Position numbers and translations under genes: made by a program. 64,000 nucleotides of DNA from Bacteroides oleiciplenus YIT 12058 (GTDB lineage Bacteria > Bacteroidota > Bacteroidia > Bacteroidales > Bacteroidaceae). A model generated the notes under the pieces. That model was given only the letters and a program-made list of their open reading frames with translations, had not been told where the DNA came from and made no database searches. Location of the stretch: the NCBI RefSeq assembly GCF_000315485.1, contig NZ_JH992946.1:339300-403299 (forward strand), given 5' to 3'. Shown piece by piece: positions 17,412-27,393 of this stretch (the stretch's first letter is position 1; each line of letters begins with the position of its first letter).

Positions 17412-19325
17412 ATGATCGAGTTAAGATTGATTTTATTGTTTGTCTATTTTATATTTCTGATGCCGGCAGCATTCTCCTGTAGAAACATGCGCTGTGCAGT
17501 AGGGGAAATATACCATGCGGTAAAGGAAGTGGATACCTTGAGTGTACATGCAATGCGTATGCTCTCGGAGTTGAATGCTTCTGTCATGAAGTATGTTAAT
17601 CCTGATAAAAACTCTCCGGATTATGGTGGCATTTACTGTCCGTATTGCAAATTGTATCATACGCGGGCAGCAGAGGCAGTTTACCCTTTTGCGTTCGAGT
17701 ATTATAAAACCGGGAATAGAGCCTATCTGAAAGCAGCGGTCAATGCTGGAAACTGGCTTATTAGGCAGCAGGAGGATAACGGGTCATGGCTCGAAACACC
17801 AGAGACATGGACAGGTACAACCACCGATCAGGTGTTAATGATGGCGTTGGCATATCCCTTTCTGAAGCCGCATTTATCGAAGAAAGAGAAGGAAGCGTGG
17901 CTGCAATCCATTGAGAAAGCAGGCGATTACCTTGTCAAAGTAATGTCACCCCAATTTGCCAGTATCAATTATTGTGCGACAACTACGGCAAGTCTTATGG
18001 TTGTGAACGAAGTCGTCAACAAACAGTCCTATCAGTATAAAGCACGGGAACTGGCCTATCTGGTAGTTGGTAAGATGGACCAGGATTATTTCCTGACAGG
18101 CGAAGGTGGGCGTGTATTCGGAGTGAAATATGGAATAGATTTGGGTTATAACCTTGAGATGTCTCTTTGGGGATTGGCACTATTTGCTCAATTGGCAAAG
18201 GATGACGCAATAAAGCAAATCGTAGAAAAGTCATTGGCACGGCATCTGTACTTTATTTATCCTGACGGATCAATGGACGCTTCGTGGGGAATTCGTTCCA
18301 ATAAATGGACTTGCTTCGGTAGTGGTACTTCAGATGGATGTCAGGCGCTTTTCAGCCTGTTTATGGATAAAAATGATCAGTACCGTACGGCCGCTATCCG
18401 GAACATACAATTCCTGAGGACCTGTATGAAAGGCGGTATCGTTGGTTTTGGCCCTTTATACTATGATATGTATGATTACGAGCCTTGCATTTATCCCACT
18501 TTCACCAAAGCCAAGAATATGGCAATGGCAATAGCTTTTGCGAAAGCTGATGCGGGTAAAGTACAGCAGTTGCCTCTTGATAGGAAGGGTATGTATTATT
18601 TTCCTACATTGAACTTGACAGTGTCGAGAACATCACAGTGGTGTGCTACCATATCAGGATATACATATAAAGATCCGGCGGGAGATCGTACAAAATATAT
18701 GCATCGTCCTGGTGGAGGTACAATAACCAATCTTTGGTTAAATGGACATGGATATTTTCAGGCATCATCGCAAACCATCTATAAAAGATGGGAGCCAATG
18801 AGTTTTCCGGAAATTCCGACTCCGTTACCATTGACTCCAAGAATTGAATTTAGTAGTGACTTAGGTTATTTCACCAATTTATATGAATTTGATGCTATCA
18901 TGACCAACAACGAAAAAGATGGAGCGTATATCGTATCAAGCTTTGGTGAACTGAAAAACAGCAAGCAACAGGAAGGTGGTATTGCCTATCGATTGGAGCA
19001 TACGATAAGCGACAATAGCGTGTGCAAAGAGATTGAACTTATTTATCACGATACTAAATCTTTTGTACGTATTATTGAACCAATCATTTATTATCCAGGC
19101 ATGGAGTTCAAGCAGATAGACCCTAAAACGGTATGGATAAAGATGAATGATCAGACAATAGAAATGAAAATAATATCGGATAATGTGAATCTCGAACTAG
19201 GAACGGATGAGGAAAAATATAAATGGAGTTATCCTGCTCTGAAGGCTTATCCGATTATTTTGAACGTAATTTGTGAGAAGAATGATTTTAGAGAGACCAT
19301 CCGGTTTAGTTATAGATTAATTTAA
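17412..19325 (+). CDS. Secreted (alpha/alpha)-toroid plus beta-sandwich protein; candidate new polysaccharide lyase
   Basis: 637 residues, with a hydrophobic leader ending PAAFSC that could be a lipoprotein signal. Residues about 60-350 look like a helical toroid (YYKTGNRAYLKAAVNAGNW, GYNLEMSLWGLALFA). The rest is beta-rich (about 370-637) and ends in REtIRFSYRL. That two-part architecture is the one used by many lyases (heparinase III, alginate and chondroitin lyase types). Candidate active-site segments are INYCATTTASL and the Gly/Asn/His-rich GGGTITNLWLNGHGYFQASS. I do not recognise the family, and no catalytic assignment is secure. Its position among lyase-GH105 fusions is the main argument for lyase activity. 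Confidence 0.5.
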   Translation: MIELRLILLFVYFIFLMPAAFSCRNMRCAVGEIYHAVKEVDTLSVHAMRMLSELNASVMKYVNPDKNSPDYGGIYCPYCKLYHTRAAEAVYPFAFEYYKTGNRAYLKAAVNAGNWLIRQQEDNGSWLETPETWTGTTTDQVLMMALAYPFLKPHLSKKEKEAWLQSIEKAGDYLVKVMSPQFASINYCATTTASLMVVNEVVNKQSYQYKARELAYLVVGKMDQDYFLTGEGGRVFGVKYGIDLGYNLEMSLWGLALFAQLAKDDAIKQIVEKSLARHLYFIYPDGSMDASWGIRSNKWTCFGSGTSDGCQALFSLFMDKNDQYRTAAIRNIQFLRTCMKGGIVGFGPLYYDMYDYEPCIYPTFTKAKNMAMAIAFAKADAGKVQQLPLDRKGMYYFPTLNLTVSRTSQWCATISGYTYKDPAGDRTKYMHRPGGGTITNLWLNGHGYFQASSQTIYKRWEPMSFPEIPTPLPLTPRIEFSSDLGYFTNLYEFDAIMTNNEKDGAYIVSSFGELKNSKQQEGGIAYRLEHTISDNSVCKEIELIYHDTKSFVRIIEPIIYYPGMEFKQIDPKTVWIKMNDQTIEMKIISDNVNLELGTDEEKYKWSYPALKAYPIILNVICEKNDFRETIRFSYRLI

Positions 19326-19377
19326 AGTTTCATTGTGAGAAAATAAAATCAGAACTGTTTCTAAAGAATAATCTTAT

Positions 19378-21522
19378 ATGCGTAACATACTTTTTGTTTT
19401 ATGGATATTTGGGGTTAGCCTGCCTGTTCGCGCTCAGATCCTGAATTCACCGGATCAAAACATGACTCTGGCATTTGCGCTTGACAAGCAAGGTACGCCT
19501 GTTTACACCCTCAACTATAAGGATAAAGAAGTGATAAAGTCCAGTAAGCTGGGCTTTGAGATCGTTTTAAGCAAACTGGGAGTTCTGGATTTAACCCGGA
19601 ATTTTACTGTTATCAGTATAACTACTGATTCAGAGGATTCTGTATGGAATCCTGTCTGGGGAGAAGAGAAAGAAATTCGCAATCATTATAATGAGATGCT
19701 CGTGAAACTGTCAAATGCTGACCGTTTTATGAATATCCGTTTCCGTTTGTTCGATGACGGACTGGGTTTTCGTTACGAGTTTCCGAAGCAGGAAAAACTG
19801 TATGATTTCATCGTAAAAGAAGAAATAACAGAGTTCAATCTGGCAGGAGATCACAATGCATTCTGGATACCGGGTGATTATGAGACTAATGAGTATGTAT
19901 ATCTTACGACCAAGATATCGGAAATAGCCGTAAATAGGGAAAGGGCAATTACGCGCATAAAAACACAAGTACCCATTGATGGCGCTGTTGTGCAGACTCC
20001 GTTTATGATGAAATCGGATGATGGACTATATATAAACATCCATGAAGCAGCATTGGTTGATTATCCGGCTATGCATTTAAGTGTTGACATAAATGATTGG
20101 AAACTTTGTTCTCATCTGGTACCCGATGTTTGGGGAGGAAAAGGAGATATCTATACTCCGGCTAAGACACCATGGCGTACTATTATTGTAAGCGATGATG
20201 CCCGCCATATTCTAGCCTCAAAACTCATCCTCAATTTGAATGAACCTTGTCGGTTTGAAGATGTTTCCTGGATCAAGCCTATAAAATATATCGGGGTTTG
20301 GTGGGAAATGTTCGTAGGCAAAGGAACATGGAACTACACGGATGATACGCATATAAAACTAAGTGTTACTGACTACTCGAAATTGAAACCGAATACTACG
20401 CATTCCGCTAACACAGCAAATGTGAAACGTTATATTGATTTTGCTGCGAAGCATGGGTTTGAACAGGTGCTGGTTGAAGGTTGGAACATCGGTTGGGAAG
20501 ACTGGGGAGGAAAAGTAAGAACCGACTTATTTGATTTCGTAACCCCTTATCCGGACTTTAATGTGAAAGAGTTACAGCAATATGCTGCCGATAAGGGTGT
20601 AAAAGTAATGATGCATCACGAAACAGGTGCTTCCGTAGCCAACTATGAACGTAGATTAGACGATGCTTTCCGGTTCATGAAGGAACATGGATATAATGCC
20701 GTAAAGACGGGATATGTGGGGTGGATCAGACCCAAAGGAGAACATCATGATGGACAATGGATGGTGAACCACTATATACACGTAGCAAATACAGCTGCTA
20801 AATATAAAATAATGGTAAATTCGCATGAGGCGGTACGTCCAACAGGCTTACACCGTACTTATCCGAATTGGCTGGCACAGGAATCTGCCCGTGGAACAGA
20901 GTTTGAAGCTATGGCTGGACTGCCTCCCGAACATACAACCATACTTCCGTTTACCCGTTTAATGGGTGGACCGATGGATTATACACCGGGCATTTTGCAA
21001 ACCATATTCAGCTACCATAGTCCGAAGAAAACGAAACAGGCAGGTACTACACTTGTTAAACAATTGGCTTATTATGTAACTATTTATAGTCCGTTGCAAA
21101 TGGCTGCTGACCTTCCTGAAACATATGAACGCTTTACTGACGTTTTCCAATTCATCAAAGATGTGGCGGTAGATTGGGATCATACTTATATTTTGGAGGC
21201 AGAACCGGGTGATTATATCACAATATCCCGTAAAGCTAAAGGCAAAAACGAATGGTTTATTGGTGGTATCACTGACGAGAATGCCCGTATGGCAAATATC
21301 ACTTTTGATTATCTGCCAGTAGGAAAGCAGTACATTGCAACCATTTATGAAGATTCAAAGACTGCACATTGGAAAACAAACCCAATGTCTTATCAAGTAC
21401 GGAAAGTGCTTGTTACCCATAAATCAAATCTGAAACAATATTTAGCCCCGGGGGGCGGAGTGGCTATCAGCATTAAAGAAGTCTCAGATAAAACAGAAAT
21501 AAAAGGTCTGAAAAGGCTTTAA
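19378..21522 (+). CDS. GH97 glycosidase, inverting SusB-type
   Basis: A 714-residue protein with a signal peptide ending PVRAQ. It has the three GH97 parts: an N-terminal beta-sandwich (about 20-280), a TIM barrel (about 290-610) and a C-terminal beta domain. The Glu positions I recall from SusB are all present with matching spacing: IHEAALVDYP (Glu223), NIGWEDWG (Glu374), HHETGASV (Glu415), VNSHEAVRPTG (Glu484) and RGTEFEAM (Glu508). Retaining GH97 alpha-galactosidases lack the Glu415/484-type bases, so an inverting alpha-glucosidase-like mechanism is expected. It implies an alpha-linked glucosyl or similar side unit in the target glycan. It lies 52 bp after the lyase-like gene. Confidence 0.9.
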   Translation: MRNILFVLWIFGVSLPVRAQILNSPDQNMTLAFALDKQGTPVYTLNYKDKEVIKSSKLGFEIVLSKLGVLDLTRNFTVISITTDSEDSVWNPVWGEEKEIRNHYNEMLVKLSNADRFMNIRFRLFDDGLGFRYEFPKQEKLYDFIVKEEITEFNLAGDHNAFWIPGDYETNEYVYLTTKISEIAVNRERAITRIKTQVPIDGAVVQTPFMMKSDDGLYINIHEAALVDYPAMHLSVDINDWKLCSHLVPDVWGGKGDIYTPAKTPWRTIIVSDDARHILASKLILNLNEPCRFEDVSWIKPIKYIGVWWEMFVGKGTWNYTDDTHIKLSVTDYSKLKPNTTHSANTANVKRYIDFAAKHGFEQVLVEGWNIGWEDWGGKVRTDLFDFVTPYPDFNVKELQQYAADKGVKVMMHHETGASVANYERRLDDAFRFMKEHGYNAVKTGYVGWIRPKGEHHDGQWMVNHYIHVANTAAKYKIMVNSHEAVRPTGLHRTYPNWLAQESARGTEFEAMAGLPPEHTTILPFTRLMGGPMDYTPGILQTIFSYHSPKKTKQAGTTLVKQLAYYVTIYSPLQMAADLPETYERFTDVFQFIKDVAVDWDHTYILEAEPGDYITISRKAKGKNEWFIGGITDENARMANITFDYLPVGKQYIATIYEDSKTAHWKTNPMSYQVRKVLVTHKSNLKQYLAPGGGVAISIKEVSDKTEIKGLKRL

Positions 21523-21534
21523 AACAAATAATAT

Positions 21535-24500
21535 ATGAATAAATTACAGCTTGTTTTTACTATAGTCCTTTTGTTCTCAGGTATTTGCGCATCAGGCAAG
21601 ACTGTTGTTGTTGACGATAAAATATCGACCAAGGCAATCAATGATAAGCTTGTCGCTCTTGAAGGTGGAGATACGCTTTTATTAAAGAAAGGCTATTATC
21701 GTGTAAACCTGAAGTTGATAAACAAAACTGGTATTCAGGATAACCCTATCGTGATAAGGGGTGAAGACCGAGCGTATACTACGATAGATGGTGGTGCACC
21801 TGAACCGGGGAGCAACTTGAAAAATTATGGGGTGTTCATTGAAAACAGTTCATGGATTACGATAGATAACTTATCCTTCAAAAATTGTTGGGTAGATGTT
21901 GTGCGGGTTCATGAATCAAGTTACATATCATTGATAAACTGTACCATAAAAGGTGGACGGCGCGCGCTTTTTGCTCAGGGACGGAAAAGTCACCATTTTC
22001 TTGTAGAGAACTGTTATTGGGAACAGGGCGAACATGTTTGGACAAAGGAAGGTAAGTTCTCGTGGTCTGAGTTACATCATGGAGAGTTTAAACATTACAA
22101 CGGTAGTATCTTTCAAGCAAAAATGATCGGAGGTTCCTTTGTTATTCGCGACAACTATATTAAAAACGTATATAACGGAATACGGTTGTCAATAATGGGC
22201 GATGCTGAAAGTGATACCTTAGCTTGTACAAACGGAGAAGTCTATCGAAATGTAATAGAGAATTCGGCCGATAATGCCTTTGAACCCGAAGTCTATTGTA
22301 AGAACCTTCATTTCTATCATAATACGATGATCAACAGTCATGCCTTTATTTCGATAACTGAGGTAGGAGGCGGTCCGATCTATTTCTATGGAAATACAGG
22401 TGTCAAATTGCCCGGTTGTAATGATGGTTGGACGATCTTTAAATTTGTAGGGAAAGAAAGACGTTTGACGAAACCGTTATATATATTCAATAATAGCTGG
22501 CAGGTTGACTCGGATGTATTGGGGCGTATAAATGAAGAATACTGGCATAGTGACCACATTTACCATTTCAACAATGCTTACCATCTTTCAAATGCTGATA
22601 CGGTTGGTATCTATTATTTAGGAAAAAACAACCAGTTTGAGAATGATTGTGCCAATATCCCTTTTCCGGATAAAGTAGTCCGGACAAGTAAATGTCCGAG
22701 TATAGTGGCCGACCCGATGTTTATGGATGGTGCTTATGGAAACTTTTTGTTAAGAGATGGTTCACCTTGTAAGGATGCCGGAATAATACCGGATGATATT
22801 TCGATTTACTATACCGGAGATAAACTGGATATTGGTGCTTATGATGACGGCAAGTTAGTAGAAGGACCGGTCTTTCGGTATGTAAATCCAGGTATAGAAA
22901 TACCCGACCGGGAAAAGCCCCGTATTGTGAAACATAAAGTGGAAAATAACACCTTGAAACTATGGTTCTCCTGTCCTTTGAATGAACAAACCATTAACGC
23001 CGGAAATTTCATGTTGAATGATATAACTTTTCAACGTTTCTGTCTTCAGGAGGAGAGTTGTTTACTTATTCTAACGGCAGATAAAGAATTGCCTTGGAAT
23101 AATATCTATTTGTCGGTTATTGCCAAACCCAAAAGTATGGATGGCGAAGATGTTACCTTGTGGGCATCCTCTATTCCTACAAAACCGGTTTCAGAGGCTC
23201 AAAAAGTATTGGCACTGACAAAGAAAGCAGCAGATTATCTGATACAGAATACACTCTTTGATTTTGAAACTAAGGTAGTTACCTTCAATGCTAATATATC
23301 CCGATTGCGAATTAATGAACAGGTGCTGAATCGTCTAAGTCAGATTGCTTATGGATTGATAAGGTTGAATACAAAAGAAGCTAAAGAAACAAAACTCGGA
23401 TTTTCTTTCCGTGGTAATATCAAACTCTACCTGAACGGAAATCTGATTTATGCTGGAGAATCCGATAAAGAACAGTTTGAGGAATATACCTATAACCGTT
23501 TTCGGTTCAGCCATGAAGTGAAGGTCAATTTGCATAGAGGAGAGAATCAGCTTTTAGTCAAGACATCTGGTGGAAGTAAGGGACTTGAATTTGTCTGTTG
23601 CGCTTTAAGACCGGATCAATTGTTCGATGATTCCATTGAAATAAGGAATAATATTGCGAATTCACATATCAATAATTGGCTGGTGACAGAACCTTTTGAA
23701 ACTACTTCCGCTACCCCAATGGATTCTGTGTTTGGACCCGAACAAATGATACGTAGGTATTATGTATATAACGGCCGGATGATTACATGGCAAATGCAAC
23801 AACCTCTCATCCAGCAAGCCTTAAAGGTTTCACCATTTACAAACAATAAAAAAGGTTTTAATGCTGATTGGCATTATGCGAATTCGAACACCTTACTGGG
23901 AATGCTGAATTTGTATACGGCTTCGAATGCCTATACTTATCAGGCGTTTGTCGATAAATTTAATAAGCATGTATTCGACCATTATCATTTTTTTAAAGAA
24001 CAATATTTTTCATCGCGTGTAATGCGGGGAGGATACTTTCGTTTATTCAGGGCTACCATGCTCGATGATACGGGAGGTGCAGCTTTACCTTTGGCTGAAA
24101 TCGTTTTGAATGCTGAGTCGCAAATTTTGCACCGGGAAATACTTGATCGGGTCCTTGATCATATACTTAACAAGCAATCGCGCCTTGCGGACGGTACATT
24201 ATGCCGTCCCGAGCCAGTTGAACAAACAGTTTGGGCTGATGATATGTTTATGTCCGTTCCTTTCCTGTTGCGTATGGCTAAATTGAATAAGGATAGTAAA
24301 TTATATGATGAAGCTGCTTTTCAGATATTGCACATCAATCATTATCTAACAGATCCACGTACCAATCTGTGCAGGCATGGGTGGTACAATCAAACAAAGG
24401 AGTTATCACCTGTTGCATGGTCAAGGGCAAACGGTTGGGTAGTCTGGGCGATGTCCGAGGCGTTACTTGGGCTGCCTGCAGACCATAAGGACTATAAGAA

Positions 24501-24876
24501 GATAAAAGAGGTGTTTACTAAACGTCTGGTGGCTTTACTTAATTATCAATCCGAGAGTGGTTTGTGGCATCAAGTCCTAAATGAGCCGGACTCCTATCTG
24601 GAGACTTCTGGAAGCGCCATGTTCGGATTAGCATTGGCAAGAGCGATCAACCATAAGTGGATCTCACAACGATACGTTCCACAATTAATGAAAATATGGG
24701 AAGCTGTTTCGGCGCAGATTGGTGAAAATGGGGTAGTGTATGGCATATGCCAAGGAACAGATATGGGTAAGGATGCCGATTATTACAAACGTCAGAAAAC
24801 GCTTGAAAGTGATCCGCGCGGAATGGGTGCTGTGTTAACCTTGGGAACGGAAATGTATTACTTTTTTAATAAATAG
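21535..24876 (+). CDS. Beta-helix (PL6/chondroitinase-B-like) protein fused to GH105
   Basis: 1113 residues with a signal peptide ending ICASG. Residues about 20-430 form a right-handed parallel beta-helix with repeating N-x-I/F-x-N coils (WITIDNLSFKNCWVDVVRV, FLVENCYWEQGEHVW, EVYRNVIENSADNAF), most like PL6 or other helical lyases and epimerases. Residues about 440-560 are Ig-like. Residues about 590-690 are a small beta-sandwich related to the end of the downstream GH20 protein. Residues about 730-1113 are a GH105 barrel with the catalytic Asp902 in VWADDMFMSVPFLLRM and with WSRANGWVVWAM. This is a second, structurally unrelated depolymerase tethered to GH105 in one operon. Whether the helix is a lyase is inferred. 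Confidence 0.8.
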   Translation: MNKLQLVFTIVLLFSGICASGKTVVVDDKISTKAINDKLVALEGGDTLLLKKGYYRVNLKLINKTGIQDNPIVIRGEDRAYTTIDGGAPEPGSNLKNYGVFIENSSWITIDNLSFKNCWVDVVRVHESSYISLINCTIKGGRRALFAQGRKSHHFLVENCYWEQGEHVWTKEGKFSWSELHHGEFKHYNGSIFQAKMIGGSFVIRDNYIKNVYNGIRLSIMGDAESDTLACTNGEVYRNVIENSADNAFEPEVYCKNLHFYHNTMINSHAFISITEVGGGPIYFYGNTGVKLPGCNDGWTIFKFVGKERRLTKPLYIFNNSWQVDSDVLGRINEEYWHSDHIYHFNNAYHLSNADTVGIYYLGKNNQFENDCANIPFPDKVVRTSKCPSIVADPMFMDGAYGNFLLRDGSPCKDAGIIPDDISIYYTGDKLDIGAYDDGKLVEGPVFRYVNPGIEIPDREKPRIVKHKVENNTLKLWFSCPLNEQTINAGNFMLNDITFQRFCLQEESCLLILTADKELPWNNIYLSVIAKPKSMDGEDVTLWASSIPTKPVSEAQKVLALTKKAADYLIQNTLFDFETKVVTFNANISRLRINEQVLNRLSQIAYGLIRLNTKEAKETKLGFSFRGNIKLYLNGNLIYAGESDKEQFEEYTYNRFRFSHEVKVNLHRGENQLLVKTSGGSKGLEFVCCALRPDQLFDDSIEIRNNIANSHINNWLVTEPFETTSATPMDSVFGPEQMIRRYYVYNGRMITWQMQQPLIQQALKVSPFTNNKKGFNADWHYANSNTLLGMLNLYTASNAYTYQAFVDKFNKHVFDHYHFFKEQYFSSRVMRGGYFRLFRATMLDDTGGAALPLAEIVLNAESQILHREILDRVLDHILNKQSRLADGTLCRPEPVEQTVWADDMFMSVPFLLRMAKLNKDSKLYDEAAFQILHINHYLTDPRTNLCRHGWYNQTKELSPVAWSRANGWVVWAMSEALLGLPADHKDYKKIKEVFTKRLVALLNYQSESGLWHQVLNEPDSYLETSGSAMFGLALARAINHKWISQRYVPQLMKIWEAVSAQIGENGVVYGICQGTDMGKDADYYKRQKTLESDPRGMGAVLTLGTEMYYFFNK

Positions 24877-24886
24877 CAGATTAAAA

Positions 24887-27352
24887 ATGAAACGTATATT
24901 AAGTATATGCTTATTGATGGTAATAGTGGTATTTAATCTTTCTGCAGTGGATATCGTACCATTACCTTATAAAGTGAAAACTACAAATAAAAAGTTCTCT
25001 TTAGAAACAGGTGTTGACTATGAGAAACTTTTGATGGAACGAAATGCATCTATCAAGTCGTTTCAGATGGGTATTCGTGGAGGTGAACTGGATGGATTTT
25101 TTCAGAAATTGGGCTTTTTCAAGGAAGAATTGGGTGATGAAGGTTACGAGCTTCATATAGATAACAATCAGGTTGTGTTGGCTGCAAATACTCCTCAGGG
25201 ACTTTTCTATGGAAAGCAATCTTTAATTCAACTGATTCGTGGTGCAAAGAATAATAAGCTTCAAGGATTGCACATCATAGACAAGCCGGCAGTGAAATTC
25301 CGTGGGGTAATGGACGATATAAGTCGTGGGCCTGTTCCGACCTTGGAATACATGAAATATCAGATTCGACGACTTGCTGAATTGAAAATAAACACATTGA
25401 CTTACTATACGGAGCATGTAGTGCGTACGGAGAAGCATCCTGAGTTTGCACCTCCTGGTGGTGCGTTATCCATAGCCGAGTGGAAAGAATTATCTGAGTA
25501 TGCAAAGGAGTATTATATAGAGTTAATACCCAATTTTCAATCACTTGGCCATGCCGGAAAGGTGTTGCTTAGCCCTAAATTTCAGAATATTGCTGAAAGC
25601 AATACGATGTATGCTTTGACTAAACCTGAAACATTAGAATTCATGCGGGATATTTATACAGAAATGAGTCCTGCGTTTGAGTCAAAGTTCTTTCATGTGA
25701 ATTGTGATGAAACCTTTGATATAGGACGTGGTCCATCTGCCGAAAAAGTGAAAGAGCTTGGTGCAGGACGTGTATATACGGACTATATGAACCAGTTGTC
25801 TGCAATATTAAAAGATAATGGTAAGTGCATGATGATGTGGGGAGATATTGTGCTACAATATCCGGAAGTTTTGGACATCCTTGCAAAGGGGACAGTGATG
25901 ATGACCTGGGAGTACAGTGATTATGATTCTTATAGCAAATGGATTGATCCGTTTGTAGAGAAAGGATTTGATTTTATTGTGTGCCCTGGGGTGTTGAATT
26001 CATCTCGTATCTCTCCAAATTACAAAATGGCCATTCCTAACCTCCAGAAGTTTATAAAGCAAGGAGTTGAGAAAGGAGCTATGGGAGTACTTAATACAGT
26101 GTGGGATGAAGGAAGTTTACAGACTTTCGATCGCGACTGGTATGGAGTGGCTTATGGCGCAGAACATTCATGGAATCCGAATGAAAAGGAGCTCAGTGAT
26201 TTTGATGCTCGTCTTTCTAAAGCCATTTACCAGAGCGAAGGGAGGGAGCTTTTCGCTGCCATTCACAAGCTGACTGAAATGAGCGAAATCGGAGCTCTTG
26301 ATAATATGAGTGAACTTGTCTTCTGGAAAACAATGATTCCTGAAAGAGGTAAATACATTCAATATAGCTTGGCAGATTGGGAAGATGTGTTTGAAGCCTG
26401 TTTAGAGATCGATTCTATTTTGAGTAAACCGACCGCTAAGAATTATATACGTGAATACAAGGCGTTTGGTATGGTGACTGCCGAATATAAATATTTGGCA
26501 AAAGCCAAGCTGAAATTGACCGAGGCTGCGTCTTTATATGCTGAGGCTATTGAATTTCAATGTCAGAACAAGACGAAAGCTAAAGCTTTGTTAGATAAAG
26601 CTTTAACTAACATAGCTGAATGCCGGAACGATTTAGCTAAGGTTCAAAAGGATTATGATGCTATTTGGAAAAAAGAAAATCGTGAGTATTGGAATAACTT
26701 TGAAATGGAGTCTTTTAATCGATTATTAGCTGATTATGATGACATAATTACTTCATTCAACACATCAGTTGGATATTTTGAACAAGGCTTGCCTCTAATT
26801 GCTCCAGCTGATATTCGCTTGGATATCCGGGAGCTCAAAGGTTCATACTTTACCTACTGGTTGATATCTCCGGCTTTCAATCTTGAGAATGGGGTGACAT
26901 TCGATACGGACTTATTGAAAGGAATGGGTGGGGAGAGCACTGCTGCTCCTTTTCCTGGGTTCTCATTTTTCAATGAGAAAGGGGAGAGTATCAAGTGGAT
27001 GAAATATTCCTCTTCACTTTCTGATCGTGTTTCGTTGGATACACCTTTAGACGCAAAAGGTAAAGTGCTATCTTATGCTTATTGTACATTAGAATCTCTG
27101 AAAGAGCAAACAGTAATCGCCAGCTTTGGTTTTACCGGAAAACTTGAAATTGTCTGTAACGGAGTATCTGTCTTTAAAAGACAGGGTAGTGAGACTATGA
27201 TTACGGACGAGTATCAATGCAAGCTGAACCTGAAAGCAGGAAAAAATAAGATATTGCTTAAGTTGGGAAGAGCGACAAATAACTGGGAGTTTTCTTTCCG
27301 TATAGCAGATGTTAAAGTAAGCAGTAGGAAGAATAAATATCAAATAGATTAG
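24887..27352 (+). CDS. GH20-like beta-N-acetylhexosaminidase, divergent
   Basis: 821 residues with a signal peptide (MKRILSICLLMVIVVFNLSA). Residues about 20-130 resemble a GH20b domain, including the TPQGLFYGKQSLIQLI motif. The barrel (about 135-480) carries the Asp274-Glu275 pair in HVNCDETFDIGRG, a variant of the usual GGDE motif. A helical region with Lys/Ala-rich coiled-coil character (about 535-620) follows, then a beta-sandwich (about 680-815) resembling the module inside the preceding beta-helix-GH105 protein. It is the last gene of the run, 10 bp after it. It probably removes N-acetylhexosamine to feed the NagB-like enzyme. Confidence 0.8.
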   Translation: MKRILSICLLMVIVVFNLSAVDIVPLPYKVKTTNKKFSLETGVDYEKLLMERNASIKSFQMGIRGGELDGFFQKLGFFKEELGDEGYELHIDNNQVVLAANTPQGLFYGKQSLIQLIRGAKNNKLQGLHIIDKPAVKFRGVMDDISRGPVPTLEYMKYQIRRLAELKINTLTYYTEHVVRTEKHPEFAPPGGALSIAEWKELSEYAKEYYIELIPNFQSLGHAGKVLLSPKFQNIAESNTMYALTKPETLEFMRDIYTEMSPAFESKFFHVNCDETFDIGRGPSAEKVKELGAGRVYTDYMNQLSAILKDNGKCMMMWGDIVLQYPEVLDILAKGTVMMTWEYSDYDSYSKWIDPFVEKGFDFIVCPGVLNSSRISPNYKMAIPNLQKFIKQGVEKGAMGVLNTVWDEGSLQTFDRDWYGVAYGAEHSWNPNEKELSDFDARLSKAIYQSEGRELFAAIHKLTEMSEIGALDNMSELVFWKTMIPERGKYIQYSLADWEDVFEACLEIDSILSKPTAKNYIREYKAFGMVTAEYKYLAKAKLKLTEAASLYAEAIEFQCQNKTKAKALLDKALTNIAECRNDLAKVQKDYDAIWKKENREYWNNFEMESFNRLLADYDDIITSFNTSVGYFEQGLPLIAPADIRLDIRELKGSYFTYWLISPAFNLENGVTFDTDLLKGMGGESTAAPFPGFSFFNEKGESIKWMKYSSSLSDRVSLDTPLDAKGKVLSYAYCTLESLKEQTVIASFGFTGKLEIVCNGVSVFKRQGSETMITDEYQCKLNLKAGKNKILLKLGRATNNWEFSFRIADVKVSSRKNKYQID

Positions 27353-27393
27353 CAGGATAATGCCGGAAAAGAGATAAGCTAAAGTTTTTTCCT

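Noticed and set aside
5230..27352. Assignment of the first locus as a heparin or chondroitin PUL
   Set aside because: Heparinase-like and NagB-like genes suggest it, but there is no sulfatase, SusD or GH88-defining motif, and GH28 and GH97 do not belong to known GAG loci.
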